Source: Dillenia suffruticosa (Eukaryota > Streptophyta > Magnoliopsida > Dilleniales > Dilleniaceae). From it: DNA of 64,000 nucleotides. Positions 11,790 to 22,689 of this stretch are shown here, piece after piece. The stretch is from contig JAVTVX010000004.1 in the NCBI GenBank assembly GCA_033439265.1, forward strand, positions 17,559,701 to 17,623,700, in the 5' to 3' direction. The notes under the pieces are model-generated. The model was not told the origin of the DNA and searched no databases. It worked only from the letters and a program-made list of their open reading frames with translations. Within the stretch, counting starts at the first letter, position 1. Each line of letters begins with the position of its first letter. The translations under genes were made by a program, and so were the position numbers.

Positions 11790-12560
11790 TCTTTTCTCTC
11801 GGCTTTCTTGTGTATCTCTCGCATCTTGACTCTCTTGGTGTTGCATGAGATTTGAACCATACACTTTTATTTACATCACCTCTCGGCACACTTGCAAATA
11901 CGAATTACTACCTCTTGGTACATTTTTCATATGTGTCTCTCGGCATTCTTGTGTACCACTCACCTCTCGGCTCTCTTGGTGTTGCATGGAGATTTGAACC
12001 ATACACTTGTATTTACATCATCTCTCGGCATTCTTAACATTTGTATACTTATAAATACCAATTACTATCACTCGTTACATTTTCCACATGCGTGACTCTC
12101 GGCTTTCTTGTGTACCTCTTGGCTCTCGGCTCTCTACTCTCTTGGTGTTGCATGGAGATTTGAACCATATAATTGAATTTACACCACCTCTCGACGCACT
12201 CAGCACTTGCACACTTTCAAATATGGTTTATTATCTCTTGGTACATTTTCCACATGCGTCTCTCGGCTTGCATGGAGATTTGAACCGTACACTTGTATTT
12301 ACATCACCTCTTCGCACCTGCACACTTTCAAATACTGATTACTATCTCTCGGAACATTTTCCATATGTGTCTCTTGTCTCTCTTGTGTACCTTTCGGCTC
12401 TCAGCTCCAGGAAGATTTGAATGATATTCTTTCATTTACATCTGTTCTTGGCACTTTGAGCACTTGCACAATTACAAATACCAATTACTACCTCTCGATA
12501 AATTTTCCACTTGTATTTCTTGACTTTCTTGTGTACCTCTCAGCTCTTGGCTGTCTTGGT
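11790..12560 (+). repeat. Minisatellite, period about 125-165 bp
   Basis: The phrase GTTGCATGGAGATTTGAACC recurs with variation near 11842, 11980, 12146, 12267 and 12410. It is followed each time by an ACACTTGTATTTACATCACC-like phrase, then CTCTCGGCAC and CTCTCGGTACATTTTCCA-like sequence. Spacing varies from about 120 to 165 bp, so the array has internal indels. Short open frames across it are by-products of the repeat. Confidence 0.75.
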
Positions 12561-12790
12561 GTTGTAATAGCGTATTGATGAGTAAATGGGAAATAATGTA
12601 TCGAGAAGAAATAAGGTAATGTATTGAGAGGAAGAAATCACCAAGAGAAAGACTAATGCGCCAAGAGACCCAAGAGGTAAACAAAAAGAAATGTACCGAG
12701 GGAGTTTCAAGTTTTCCATTTGTCTACAATGGATATGCCAAGAAGTAGCGTACCAAGAAGTAAATGGAAAAATATATAGAGAGAGATGGA
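12560..12790 (-). repeat. Inverted continuation of the minisatellite
   Basis: Phrases such as ATGTACCGAGGGAG and CACCAAGAGAAAG are reverse-complement relatives of the CTCTCGGTACAT and CTCTTGGTG phrases in the array to the left. The array therefore appears to change orientation near 12560-12590. Confidence 0.45.
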
Positions 12791-12899
12791 AAATAAATTT
12801 AGACAGTTATCACTAACCATATATCAAAATTGAAGAAACAGTATACCAAACACCAAAAACACTACTGAGCAAATAAATTCTTATGGAAAAACCAAATTC

Positions 12900-13020
12900 T
12901 ATCAACTATCGAACACTCTAACAAATGCCTTGGCTGGTCGATGAAGGATGTGGCCTTGGTTGACCAAGGCCAATGATTCATCAACCAACGAATGGCCTTG
13001 GTCGACAAAGTTCCTATTTT
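12900..13020. repeat. Fold-back region with palindromic GGCCTTGG/CCAAGGCC
   Basis: GGCCTTGGTTGACCAAGGCC at about 12950-12970 forms an 8-bp stem with a 4-nt loop. Related TGGTCGA...GGCCTTGGTCGAC copies lie on both sides. No gene is present; the following 13020-13700 is AT-rich without recognisable features. Confidence 0.45.
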
Positions 13021-13739
13021 GCTTTTTTTTGTCTTTGACCACCTTTTTCTTCTTCTTCTTCTTCTTTTTTGGGAAGTGGAGTCATTGAAAAGTATGGAGT
13101 ACATTAAATGGGCTGGCTATATGCATGAAAAAGTATGGTGTCCCTTATTTTTTTTTTCTTTTTTGAAGTGACACATTTTTTTTTACTTGGTTAATTTCGT
13201 AGTAAAAATGCCACTTCTCTCTCTTGTTCTCTCTAATCTGTATCCCACCTCTCTCCTCATTCTCTCTATAATCTATATATCTATTTAATATAGGATAGAA
13301 ATGTTTTGATATTTCTTTTAACTTATATTATACCAAAAATATAATACATATGCTTATTTAATAAAAAATTTTCCGTTTGAAGCAAGCCCTAATATTACAA
13401 TTTTTAAAATATTTTATTTTTTAGTTTATCTCTTACTAAGTAAATTAATACAAGTACACTTAGATAGTTTATAACAAATATTTCAGAAAATATCATTTAG
13501 CATAATGTGTTTTAATATCATATTACAAGTCAATCCTTTATAATTATTTATTATAAGTAATCGTAATTATTTAACAAATTTCAAGTTTTATTAATTCAAA
13601 ATTGAGTTATTGTTTTAATAATTTTTTAAAAACGGTCACATCACTCGATATTCCAATTTAAATACGTGGCATTATAACTCAAACTATAATTGTTTCAACA
13701 GATTTCAATGTTTCAATAATCTCTTGATAGGAATTAAAA

Positions 13740-14131
13740 TGACATGTTGATGTCTATAAGCTTCGGTGGAGGATCATTCACCATGATTCGTGTCTCACTA
13801 TCATTTCCATCACTGATCAACTCAATATTGTTATAAAATATCTTAATAGCCTTCTCATAAATGTATTTATTAGAAAAAATAAGCCAGCGTGGACATACCA
13901 TACAAATATGTTCTTCGTATTTGAAGTTAACTATCTTGTAGAATACCCAATTATTAACCTTTATTGATTAATTTTTACCATAAGAAGAACTTGTAGTACA
14001 GTTTGCTTTGATTGAGTGTTAGAAAATCTTGATTATTAAACTCAGTAGATTCATTCGTTGATTGCCGTGATGAGGTAGGTTTCGTAGGCGCGGGTTGTTT
14101 GGAAGTAGACCCTTTGGTTTTATGAGCCATT
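13740..14131 (-). pseudogene. Minus-strand ORF remnant, plant-transposon-protein-like
   Basis: A methionine at 14129 opens a 50-codon frame (starting MAHKTKGSTSKQPAPTKP, basic and Ser/Thr-rich) that stops near 13977. A second frame, shifted relative to the first, runs from about 13975 to 13740 and contains CPRWLIFSNKYIYEKAIKIF then YNNIEL. The second part resembles the 'putative plant transposon protein' domain found in plant retroelement-associated ORFs (W-x-x-F then FYxNIE pattern). It is likely one reading frame broken by a frameshift. Resemblance is by eye only; it could also be an unrelated small pseudogene. Confidence 0.35.
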
Positions 14132-14357
14132 TGATATGATTAGTTGGGAGGATTGAATATGTGTATCGATTGCAAATATTTCACTTTTTTAAACATATTG
14201 ATTTTATTTTTCTCTTTCTAAAATATCAAAATTAGTTTTCTTTTTTTTTTTAAATAAATATATTAATTTTCTTTCTCTAAATAAAATCAATTAATTTTCT
14301 TTCATATTTTGCTTTTTCTAAACACACTAATTTTAATTTTGTCTCTAAAAATACTAA

Positions 14358-14538
14358 GGTTTCGTTTGAGGGTAGGAAAATGGGCAAAAAGGAAACGATT
14401 TTGAAAGAAAATATATTGGATTCGTTGGTTTAAAAGTTAAGGGGAATAAAAAAGAAATGATTAGAACAGAAAGAAAATCCTTCCAAATGTTTAAAATCTT
14501 ATTTTTTCTTTTCCTTCCTAAACTCCCAAACTAACCCT
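14358..14538. mobile_element. Harbinger/Tourist-like MITE candidate
   Basis: A 181-bp segment with imperfect terminal inverted repeats: left end GGTTTCGTTTGAGGGTAGG, right end (reverse complement) AGGGTTAGTTTGGGAGTTTA. It is flanked by TAA at 14355-14357 and TAA at 14539-14541, fitting the 3-bp TWA target duplication of PIF/Harbinger MITEs. It has no coding capacity. In AT-rich sequence a TAA duplication is weak evidence by itself. Confidence 0.5.
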
Positions 14539-14544
14539 TAATTT

Positions 14545-15320
14545 AGGTTCTCTATATAAAATTACATCTTAATTTTCTACCTCTAAAAAATTAATTAATT
14601 CACATTTTTCAGTTATAAATTTTTCTCTCTAAAAATTTTAAATTTAACTTTTCTCTCTCTAAAAGAATAATTTTTCTTAAATTTTGTCCCTTTAAATATA
14701 TTAGTTCTTTTTTTCTATAATTAAATAAATTAATTTTCTCTCTTTAAAAAATTTAATTCATATTCTCTATTTAAAAGCATGAATTTTGAGTTTTTTCTCT
14801 ATAAAAAAACAAAATTAGTTTTTGTCGCTTTTAAAGCGGAAAACTATACTTTTCTCTCTCTGAAAACCCTAAAATTATTTTAAAAATTATATATAAAATT
14901 GAATTTGCAAAAAATTAATTTTCTCTCTCTCTCTTTATATATATATATATATATATTACTCTACTCGGTTCTAAGAAAACATTAACCCATAAAATCAAAT
15001 GGCGACATAAGGACGTTTCAGATAATTAGATTAGCCAAACATAAAAGTAAATAAGAATGTATGTTTTTATAACCGTTAAAAGACCTTGATTTTGCTGGAG
15101 GAGGGTCTCTCTCTTTTATCTCTCTCTCTCCGATGCGGACCCACACCCTTCCTTGAAAGATGTCACGTGAGTTTAAATAATGCAAAATGATTTTTCTTTT
15201 TTTTTTTTAATTTTTACGGTCAGTATTTAAAACTATATTTCGATTAATCTGATTTGAATGTCTATGAGGTAACTCTCTTAATATAATCTTTTCTATTATC
15301 AAATTTTGAATTCAAATTTT
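14545..15320. other. AT-rich spacer with TA microsatellite
   Basis: No gene recognised. It contains a (TA)n run at about 14936-14956 and CT-rich runs near 15105-15130. Confidence 0.6.
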
Positions 15321-15329
15321 TATTAATAA

Positions 15330-15690
15330 TTCTGTCGTCCCAATTGCAAGTCTTTCTTGCTTCTGGCCGGTCTTTCTAACTCTAATTGCCCTTTCACGTG
15401 GGCCAGTCCACACCAAATCACTCTTGGCCTTGTGGTTGTGGTTATCAATCGGCCAAGGTTCGATTCCTGATGCCAACATGTAGGCCAGTAGACCACCTTT
15501 GAAACCAAAAAGTTGGGAAAGCCTTGGGATTGGGGAGGCATCTATTATTCCTGCTCCATGGAAGGGGTAATTGGTTCTTTGGGCTGTAGGTTACTTATTT
15601 TCCACTCAAGAATTTTGATTTTATTTGGAAAAACAATATGTTAATTTCTCGTCAATGCCAACTTAAACTGTGAATCTTATTGATCAGTTT
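15330..15690 (+). mobile_element. tRNA-derived SINE candidate
   Basis: GGTTCGATTCC at about 15456-15466 matches the Pol III B-box. The upstream GGCCTTGTGGTTGTGGTTAT at about 15426 is a plausible degenerate A-box at suitable spacing. The sequence then runs about 200 bp to T-rich sequence. Boundaries and target duplication are not resolved. A 72-codon minus-strand open stretch over it (15323-15541) looks like chance. Confidence 0.35.
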
Positions 15691-15699
15691 TTGTCCTAT

Positions 15700-16640
15700 A
15701 TACTAAAAGAAAAAACTTGAGAGAGGGTTTTCTCTTGCCTTAACAAATAATAGCTGAAATAGTTAAGCTAAAAAACAGAAAGGTAGACAATAGGTTAATG
15801 CAAGAGTTATTACAATTGGTCAATGTTGCCCCTTTTTAAATGGTACAAGAATGATATGTGCTAGCATAAGACAAGCTGGGCAGTAAAAAATAGTTAAAAA
15901 AGAAAGAAAGCAAGAATGAAATAAAGAAAAAGGATGAAAGCTTGTTGGACATCATTGTCCTCTCGGGGTTTGTGCACATGCAAAAAGGGACAAAAAGTGT
16001 TTCCCTGTAGAATCCCCAAGTATAAGTAAAACAAGTCTGGACACCAAAACATGACTCAAAATGTGCAAGTGACACGCCATATACCAAGAATTCCTAGCCT
16101 AGGCTGGGCACAACATGTGTTAACTTTCGAAAGGAGCTGATTCATACCCCGACTAAATTATTTTTGATTGTTTGGTATCGGCTAAACCATTTTTACTTCT
16201 AACTATCTAGTTTACTTTTTATTGCTTCTATTGATAGGTGGGGTTGGCCAACAACGTTACGTGTAAACGAAAAATAAGAAAACAGAAATAAATACTATGA
16301 AACAGTATTTTATAAAAATATAGAAAATAAAAATATGAGTAAATAATAAATATAAAAAATTTAAAAATTTTTACGTAAATATGAATTATTTCATGAAATT
16401 AATAAAATAATCATATTCTATATCAAAAAACTAAAACGATCAAATATATAATTATTAATCATAAGATAATTAATATAAAAAGAAAAAATTTATCATTAAA
16501 TTAATAAATAATTTATTAAATCTGAAAAAATATATAATTATAGAAAATATAAAGATTTTTATGTAAATATAAATTAATTTGATATATTAAAATGTTTCGA
16601 AATTAAGCTAGAGAGAGAGAACTTAAGATACAAATAAAAG
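15700..16640. other. AT-rich spacer, no supported gene
   Basis: A minus-strand open stretch at 15836-16087 encodes a Phe/Ser/Leu-rich peptide with no recognisable family. The rest is AT-rich, especially 16300-16580, with no repeats I can define. Confidence 0.5.
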
Positions 16641-16644
16641 GTGT

Positions 16645-16835
16645 AGATATAACTAACACTTGTTGGGCATTTTCGTTCTTTAACTAGGTCGGGAGTTTGA
16701 TTTTTCTTGAATACAGAAAAAATAATGTTGGGAGACCCATCCCAAAAAATAGGACTTACAACGGTCGATCAAGATTAATTATAATAAAATTTTAAATATT
16801 AGGTGGTGGTTAAGTTTAGGTACCAAAAAAAAGGG
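16645..16835 (+). mobile_element. SINE-like copy 1
   Basis: Contains AGGTCGGGAGTTTGATTTTT near 16687 (a B-box-like GGGAGTTCGATTC relative). Downstream is a body with GTTGGGAGACCCATCCCAAA and GGACTTACAACGGTCGATCA. That body recurs, diverged, in the next copy at about 16970-17025, which is why it is called a repeat family. Tail and duplication are not clear. Confidence 0.4.
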
Positions 16836-16849
16836 TGAAGATATAGAGA

Positions 16850-17052
16850 GAGATATATCAATTCTACCAATGTGGGTTGGATCAACTGGATGTGGGGTTG
16901 AATACCCTTAAACATGAACGGGGTCGACTCCTGCTAGGAGTATCGGATTCTCATGTGTATAAAACGTTTCCCGTTAGGAGATCCGTCCTCCTAAATGAGT
17001 CACTGCAGCAGTCGATCTGAATTAATAGGGACGAAAGCTTAGATATCAGACG
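16850..17052 (+). mobile_element. SINE-like copy 2
   Basis: GTTAGGAGATCCGTCCTCCT then GCAGTCGATCTGAATTAAT is a diverged copy of the body of copy 1. Upstream, GGGGTCGACTCCTGCTAGGA and an earlier GGTTGGATCAACTGG are tRNA-like. The two copies lie in direct tandem, about 270-280 bp apart. A family comparison is needed to fix the ends. Confidence 0.4.
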
Positions 17053-17071
17053 ATATCCAAGACATGATACT

Positions 17072-17110
<39 letters not shown>

Positions 17111-17131
17111 GTATATGTATATATATGTATA

Positions 17132-17220
<89 letters not shown>

Positions 17221-17222
17221 AT
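17072..17222. repeat. TA and TATATG microsatellite
   Basis: A pure (TA)n run is followed by an array of the hexamer TATATG/GTATAT. Open frames on both strands here (Ile/Cys or Ile/His alternations) are artefacts of the repeat. Confidence 0.95.
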
Positions 17223-17229
17223 GTCAGTT

Positions 17230-17487
17230 CCCTTGTGATTGAGAGGGAGCCTACCATTTTTTGCCTAAAATCCGGGGGTAAAAGAAGCCCAGGATGGGCC
17301 TTGGTGCTTTTACGTCATTGGGCCTTAGTCAGCCTAAGTTATACAAGGCCGAGCTTGATAAAACAACTCCAAATAAACAAACAAAAGATAATTACCTTTT
17401 TGTTTTTTGTTTTTTGTTTTTTATTTTTATTTTTCTACTACAGTTTTCCTGCGGAGACTTGAGATAAAAAAGCGCAAAAAGGACATT
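17230..17487. other. Short spacer
   Basis: No supported gene. It includes a GTTTTTT/TTTTTG-rich run near 17397-17435. Confidence 0.5.
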
Positions 17488-17960
17488 TGTATTATAAAAC
17501 TTTAATTTTGTAGTCCAAAGTTTGATGTGATCTAAATAGAAATTGAAATATTACAAAGACAAAAACTAAATTAAAAGAAAAATCTAAGTATAATGTATAA
17601 AAAAGAGAAAGAGACAAGAGAGAATAAAAATTTTATTTCTCTTCTTATTATATACAAATGAGATTATAAGAGAACTTATTTATAGGCATTTTGAGAAACT
17701 TTGAATATGTCCATTATATAAAGAGTTAACCAATAGTCATACACTTTGTCTGTGTCGCGGGGTGCCGGGGGGGGGGGGGTCTAAAGGTTCCACGGACCAA
17801 ACCAATAGTCATATATGATCCCAAAGGCCAAAAATCATTCTAATATTAAAGAGTTAACCAAAAGCCAACGATCATTCTTGAATATGGTTATCCATTTGAA
17901 TCGTCATTCTTATCCATGATGAATATAGACATCCATCCAAATTCCATATAATTTATGATA
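17488..17960 (-). mobile_element. 3' LTR of minus-strand copia element
   Basis: A polypurine tract (CAAGGGGGAG on the minus strand, 17961-17970) abuts sequence reading TATCATAAATTATATGG, the expected place of an LTR start. The minus strand carries a TATA-type CTATAAATAAG near 17680. A left edge near 17488 is suggested by TGTATTATAAAAC (reverse complement ending in CA). It includes a 13-nt G run at 17767-17779. The LTR would be about 470 bp. The edges are inferred. Confidence 0.5.
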
Positions 17961-19329
17961 CTCCCCCTTGATGTCAGTTATATAAAGAATATATCTCGTT
18001 AAAATTTTAGTAAGGAAAAACCCATTGGAATAAAAACTCTAATGAATAAAAAAGAGTACATCTTTTCTTATATATAAAACTCTTCATATTACTCTCTCTC
18101 TGATGAAAATATCACATGATATCCTTAAAATTCCGTATCCCAATTTTATGAATCATTTTCTTGAATATTATAATGGATAATGCTTTTGTGAACAAATTTA
18201 TAGGATTTTCACTTGATTAAATTTTGTGAATATTAATATCTCCATTTTGTATTAAATCAAGTGTGAAAATAATTTGGGAAATATATGTTTTGTTATGTTA
18301 CTCTTAATATATCCACCCTTTAATTGGGATGTACATATAGTATTGTCCTCGTATAATATTGTGGAAGTATTTTTTGTACTAATTCAATCACATGATACTT
18401 GAATGTGATCAATCATTGATTTGATATACACACATTCATGACTGGTTTCATGAATTACTAATATCTTAGCATGATTCGATGATGTGGCAATTATTGTTTG
18501 TTTCATAGATTTTCAAGATATAGCAGTACTACCATATATAAATACATAACTCATTTGAGAATGAATTTTATGTGGATCAGACAAGTACCCATATCTGTAT
18601 ATTCAATTAATTGTGCATTTGACCAATTTGGATAAAATAAACCCATTTCAATTGTACTTTGGATATATCATAGGATATGTTTAAGATCGTTCCAATGTTT
18701 TCAGTTAAAGTAGAATTATATCTTGTTAATAAGTTTACAACAAAAACTATATCGGGTCGAGTGTTATTAACAATATACATCAATGCACCAATTGTACTTA
18801 AATATGGTATTTTTGGACCAAGAATTTTGTCGTTATCCTCCAAAGATCGAAAAGGATCATTTTGCACATCGAGTGAATGAACAACCATTGGGGTGGTTAA
18901 TGGATATGATTTATCTATATTAAATCGTTCAAACATTTTTTTAGTGTAAATTGATTGATGGATAAAAATTCTATCGTTTAAATATTTGAACTGCAGGCCG
19001 AGATAGAATTTTATTTTCCTATGATCTTTCATTTTGAATTCTTTTTTTGAATAGTTTGTAGTATTTGAAATCTCTTTAGGAGTTCCAATGATACTTAAAT
19101 TATCAACATATACAACAATTATTATAAATCCATGTTCAGATTTTTTCATAAAAACACATGGGCAAATATGATTATTTACATAATCTTCATTCAACAAATA
19201 TTTAGTGAAGCAATTATGCCACATACGTCTAGATTGTTTTTAATCATACAAAATTTTTTGTAAACTAATAGAAAATAATTCTCGAGAATTTGAATTGTAT
19301 GCTTAAGATATTTTTAATCCTTCTAGAAC

Positions 19330-19364
<35 letters not shown>

Positions 19365-20254
19365 TCTAGTGCACCATATAAATATGAGTAACAACATCCA
19401 TTAATTGTATATGGAGTTTTTCATATGCTATTAGTCCAATAAGATAACGAAAAGTGATTCCATTCATCATAAGAAAATATGTTTCTTCATAGTCCATACT
19501 AAATCTTTGCGAAGAATCTTGCGCTACAACTTGCATTTTGTACCATACGGTCTTATTTTTCACATTTCTTTCTCATACAAATACCTATTTGTAACCTATT
19601 GGTCTAATACCTTCTGGTATTTTGAATATGGGACCAAAAATAACATGTTTTGAGAGAGATTTTAGTTTGGGTTGAATTGTTTCCTTTCACTTTGGCCAAT
19701 CATCTCTTGATTTAGATTTCTTTATAGTTGTGGGCTCATTCAAGACATCAACTACCACATTAAATGAAAATATGTTATTAACAATAGTATTTTACCGATC
19801 CCATATTCTCATTGTGGAAATATAATTGATTGATATTTTATGATTTTTCACATTCTCTTTTAAAGGTTCAATTCTTAGGGGATATTGTTATGGATTGGGT
19901 CATTCATATCTTCTTCTTCTATATAGTCAATTTGACCATTTACTCCCTTCTTCTTTCGGGGGTTTTTATCTTTAAAACCGATTGGTCTTCTATGCTTTAG
20001 GTGTAGTTTAGATTCATTTGTTGTTTGGGGTGTTTTGGGAATATTAATTCTAAGGGAAATATATTCAGCACGAACATGTGACTTAATTATCTGTTTTGGA
20101 TCAGAAAAATAATTTGGTAGTTGATTTGCAATCTGTTGTAAATGAATTATTCATTGAAATTTTAGTTCACAATATTTTATACGAGAATCAAGATGAAGTA
20201 TGGATGGATTACTCCTAGTAATCTCATTTTCTAACTTTTCTTTCCTTAGGTTAT
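17961..20254 (-). pseudogene. Copia RT-RNase H, right part of split element
   Basis: Minus-strand copia pol. The open segment 18607-19224 (205 codons) contains the palm-domain motif as YVDNLSIIG, where copia RTs have YVDD, and ends in the conserved YLSTIGALMYIVNNTRPDI block before RNase H. The upstream segment 19366-19563 includes QRFSMDYEETYF and LIAYEKLHIQLMDVV, the region around the first catalytic aspartate. Farther upstream, about 19570-19650, is a further conserved GIRPIGYK-like piece. RNase H, expected at 17970-18600, is largely unreadable. At 20254 the frame is cut by a CACTA element and resumes at 24387. Confidence 0.8.
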
Positions 20255-20269
20255 CACTACAAAAAATTA

Positions 20270-20815
20270 GGCTTTTAGCCACAAATTTAGCGATGAAAAT
20301 TTTAAAAAAATTTATCGCTAAAAACATTAGCGACGGATTTAGCGACGAAAAATTTTTTGTCGTAAATAACGCGTCGCAAAAAATTTAGTGACGAAAATTA
20401 GAAATCCGTCGCTAAATTTAGTGACAAAAATCTGAAATCCGTCGCTAAATTTAGCGACAAATAATTTTTCGTCACTAAAATTCGTCATAAAATTTAGCGA
20501 CGAAAAATTATCCGTCGCTAAATTAGCGACATAAAAAAATCCGTTGCTAAATTTAGCGACGAAAATCTAAAATTCGTTGCTAAATTTAGCGACAGATAAT
20601 TTTCATCGCTAAAATCCGTCACTAATTTAGGAACAAAAAATTATCCTTCGCTATTAGCGATAAAAAAATTATTCGTAACTAATTTTTCCGTCGCTAATTT
20701 AGCGAAAAAGAAAGTTCGTCACCAAATTAAAACGAAAAATTATCTGTCGCTGGATTAGCGACGGATTCCAGCAACGGATTTGGAATTCGTCGCTAATTCC
20801 AAATTCGTCGGAATG
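20270..20815. repeat. Left subterminal repeat block of the CACTA element
   Basis: Dense array of AGCGACGGATTT/AAATCCGTCGCTAA variants in both orientations, able to form many short hairpins. These are the expected binding sites of a CACTA DNA-binding protein. Confidence 0.85.
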
Positions 20816-20819
20816 CCCA

Positions 20820-21040
20820 AGGAGCGCACGTGCCTGGACGGGCCCCTGCCCACCCAAGCCAGCATTAGCTTGCAAGCCACGTGTCTGGACGGGCCCTACC
20901 CACCCGAGCTAGCACCAGCCTGCAAGCTGCCTACCCGCCGAGCCAGCACCCTGACCTGCAAGCGCGCCCTCCCGCCCGAACCAGCACCCCTGTCTGTAAG
21001 TGCGCCCGCTCCAGCGTGAGCCCTCCTCACTTAATTGCTA
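20820..21040 (+). repeat. GC-rich minisatellite (left module)
   Basis: Four units of about 36-51 bp, each with a GCC(C/A)ACCCGAGCCAGCAC-like core followed by a CTGCAAGC-like end, starting near 20829, 20880, 20931 and 20967. The sequence is sharply GC-rich against AT-rich surroundings. Overlapping open frames are by-products of the repeat. Confidence 0.65.
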
Positions 21041-21044
21041 GAAA

Positions 21045-21115
21045 ATGCCTTCGCTTTGCCTCCACCGTAATTCGAACTCCTGCACACGCATAAACCTGTT
21101 AAGGTATTTAACCAG
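21045..21115 (-). ncRNA. tRNA-like segment 1 (A-box/B-box)
   Basis: On the minus strand, GGCTTGCTGGTTAAATACC (A-box-like, near 21100) is followed by GGAGTTCGAATTACGG (B-box-like, near 21060-21075) at tRNA-like spacing. It has no complete acceptor stem, so it is not a functional tRNA gene. It lies between AT-rich sequence (5') and the GC-rich minisatellite (3'). Confidence 0.4.
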
Positions 21116-21119
21116 CAAG

Positions 21120-21865
21120 CCAAATATTAGTATGTGATATAATTTTTTTTTTTACTTATTATCTTTCCTTCACATTTTTTCTAATAATAATAAAATAATA
21201 TATAATAACAATTTAAAATAATAAATATAATAATTTTCTTTACTTATTATCTTTTCTTCACATTTTTCTAATAATAATAAAATAATATATAAAAACAATT
21301 TAAAATAATAAATATAATAACTTTTTTTACTTAAACCACCAACCTAAAATAATATTAATTAAAAATAATAAATATGATAATTTTTAATAAAATAAAAAAA
21401 TAAAAAAAATACTAATTTAAAATAAAATAAATAATTAATTAAAAAATATATTAATATTATATTTTGTTTTCTTCTTTTTTCTTTTATTTTATTATTTTAT
21501 TATTTTTTTTCATTTTTATTTTATTTTTTTAATCCATAGTTTAAAAATGGATTACGGCATCTTAATAATATAAAATTATAATTATCAATAAATTATAAGA
21601 TATTAATAATTTAAAAAATCTATATATTTAATCACAACATATTTTTATTCGTTTGAATATATAAAAAATTTCAATATAATTATTATATATAAGAAATTTC
21701 AATAATGAGAATAGAAAGGAAAAAAAACCCAAAAATAGAGATGAGAGTAAGAGGAAAGAAAAAAAAAAGTGAGAATAGAAAAAAATGAGAAGTGGTTGAC
21801 ATGTCTAGAAAAAGTGAGAATAAAAAAAAAAGTGAGAATGAAAAAATATTTTTAATTAATTAAAA
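21120..21865. other. AT-rich centre of the CACTA element
   Basis: Near-pure A/T sequence with AATAATAAAATAATATA phrases repeated at about 21185 and 21270. No coding signal. Confidence 0.7.
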
Positions 21866-21945
21866 ATAGCGGTAGTGTAATGGTTGACATATCTTCTGTT
21901 CAAATTTGAAATCCAAGATTCGAATCCCTTCAATAGTAATTTTTT
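21866..21945 (+). ncRNA. tRNA-like segment 2 (A-box/B-box)
   Basis: GCGGTAGTGTAATGGTTGAC (A-box-like) and AGATTCGAATCCC (B-box, near 21916-21928) lie at tRNA-like spacing. A clean cloverleaf cannot be drawn with confidence. It precedes a GC-rich tract on the same strand, as in segments 1 and 3. Confidence 0.45.
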
Positions 21946-21960
21946 AGCATTAAAACATTG

Positions 21961-22260
21961 AAGGGCGGGCGCCCGTACGTGCATGTGTAGGCGCGCACGC
22001 CTGCCTGCGCCCGTGCATGCACTCCCGGGTAGGCGCCCCCGTGCGTGCATGCGTGGAGGCCTGCGCGGGCGTGCTTGCTTGTGCTCGGTGCCCGTGTGCA
22101 TGAGCGGGCGCCCGCGTAGGCACTCGCCCGGGCAGGTACGCCAGCGCAGGCACGCGCCCGCTTAGGCGCCCGCTCAGGCGTGCACCTGACTGCGCCAGGC
22201 GCTCGGCACCCGTGCTTGCATGCGCGGGGGCCCGCTCAGGCTCGCGCCCGGCATGTCTGC
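21961..22260 (+). repeat. GC-rich repeat tract (right module)
   Basis: A GGCGCCCG/GCGTGCATGC-rich tract with many CpG and GCATGC palindromes, bounded by AT-rich DNA on both sides. The repeat units are irregular. Open frames on both strands are composition artefacts. Confidence 0.7.
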
Positions 22261-22689
22261 CGGATTAATATTAATTAAAAAATATTATAATACAATAATA
22301 ATTTGATTTGTATAATTGAATAAAATAATACAAATAAAATAAAAGGTACGTATACAATAATAAAAAATATTAAATAAAACAAAAAAAAGAAAAAATAATA
22401 AATTAATAAATTAATAAAAAAATATATTAATATTATTCTTAGAAAAATAAAATAAAATGCTATTTTAAAATATTATAACATAATAAATTGATTTGTTCGT
22501 TTTAAATAATATAATTTAAATAAAATAAAATATATGATTTGTTTTAAGATTTAAATAATATTATTCTTTTAAAAAAATGAAATATAATATAATAAAATAA
22601 AATGTTAAATTAAAATATTATAAAATAATAATATGATTTGTTAATATAAATTAATAAAATAAAATTCTAATTAAAAAAAAATTAAATTT

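Noticed and set aside
15836-16087. Possible small secreted peptide gene on the minus strand
   Set aside because: The hydrophobic stretch is internal/C-terminal rather than an N-terminal signal, and no peptide family motif is seen.
17039-17462. Long open frames on both strands with Ile-Tyr, Ile-Cys or Ile-His alternation
   Set aside because: They are translations of the TA/TATATG microsatellite.
21866-21945. Functional tRNA gene
   Set aside because: A- and B-box-like motifs are present but acceptor and anticodon stems do not pair convincingly.
20780-22165. Pro/Ala/Arg/Cys-rich open frames in the CACTA element
   Set aside because: Translations of GC-rich minisatellites; no conserved domain and frames overlap on both strands.
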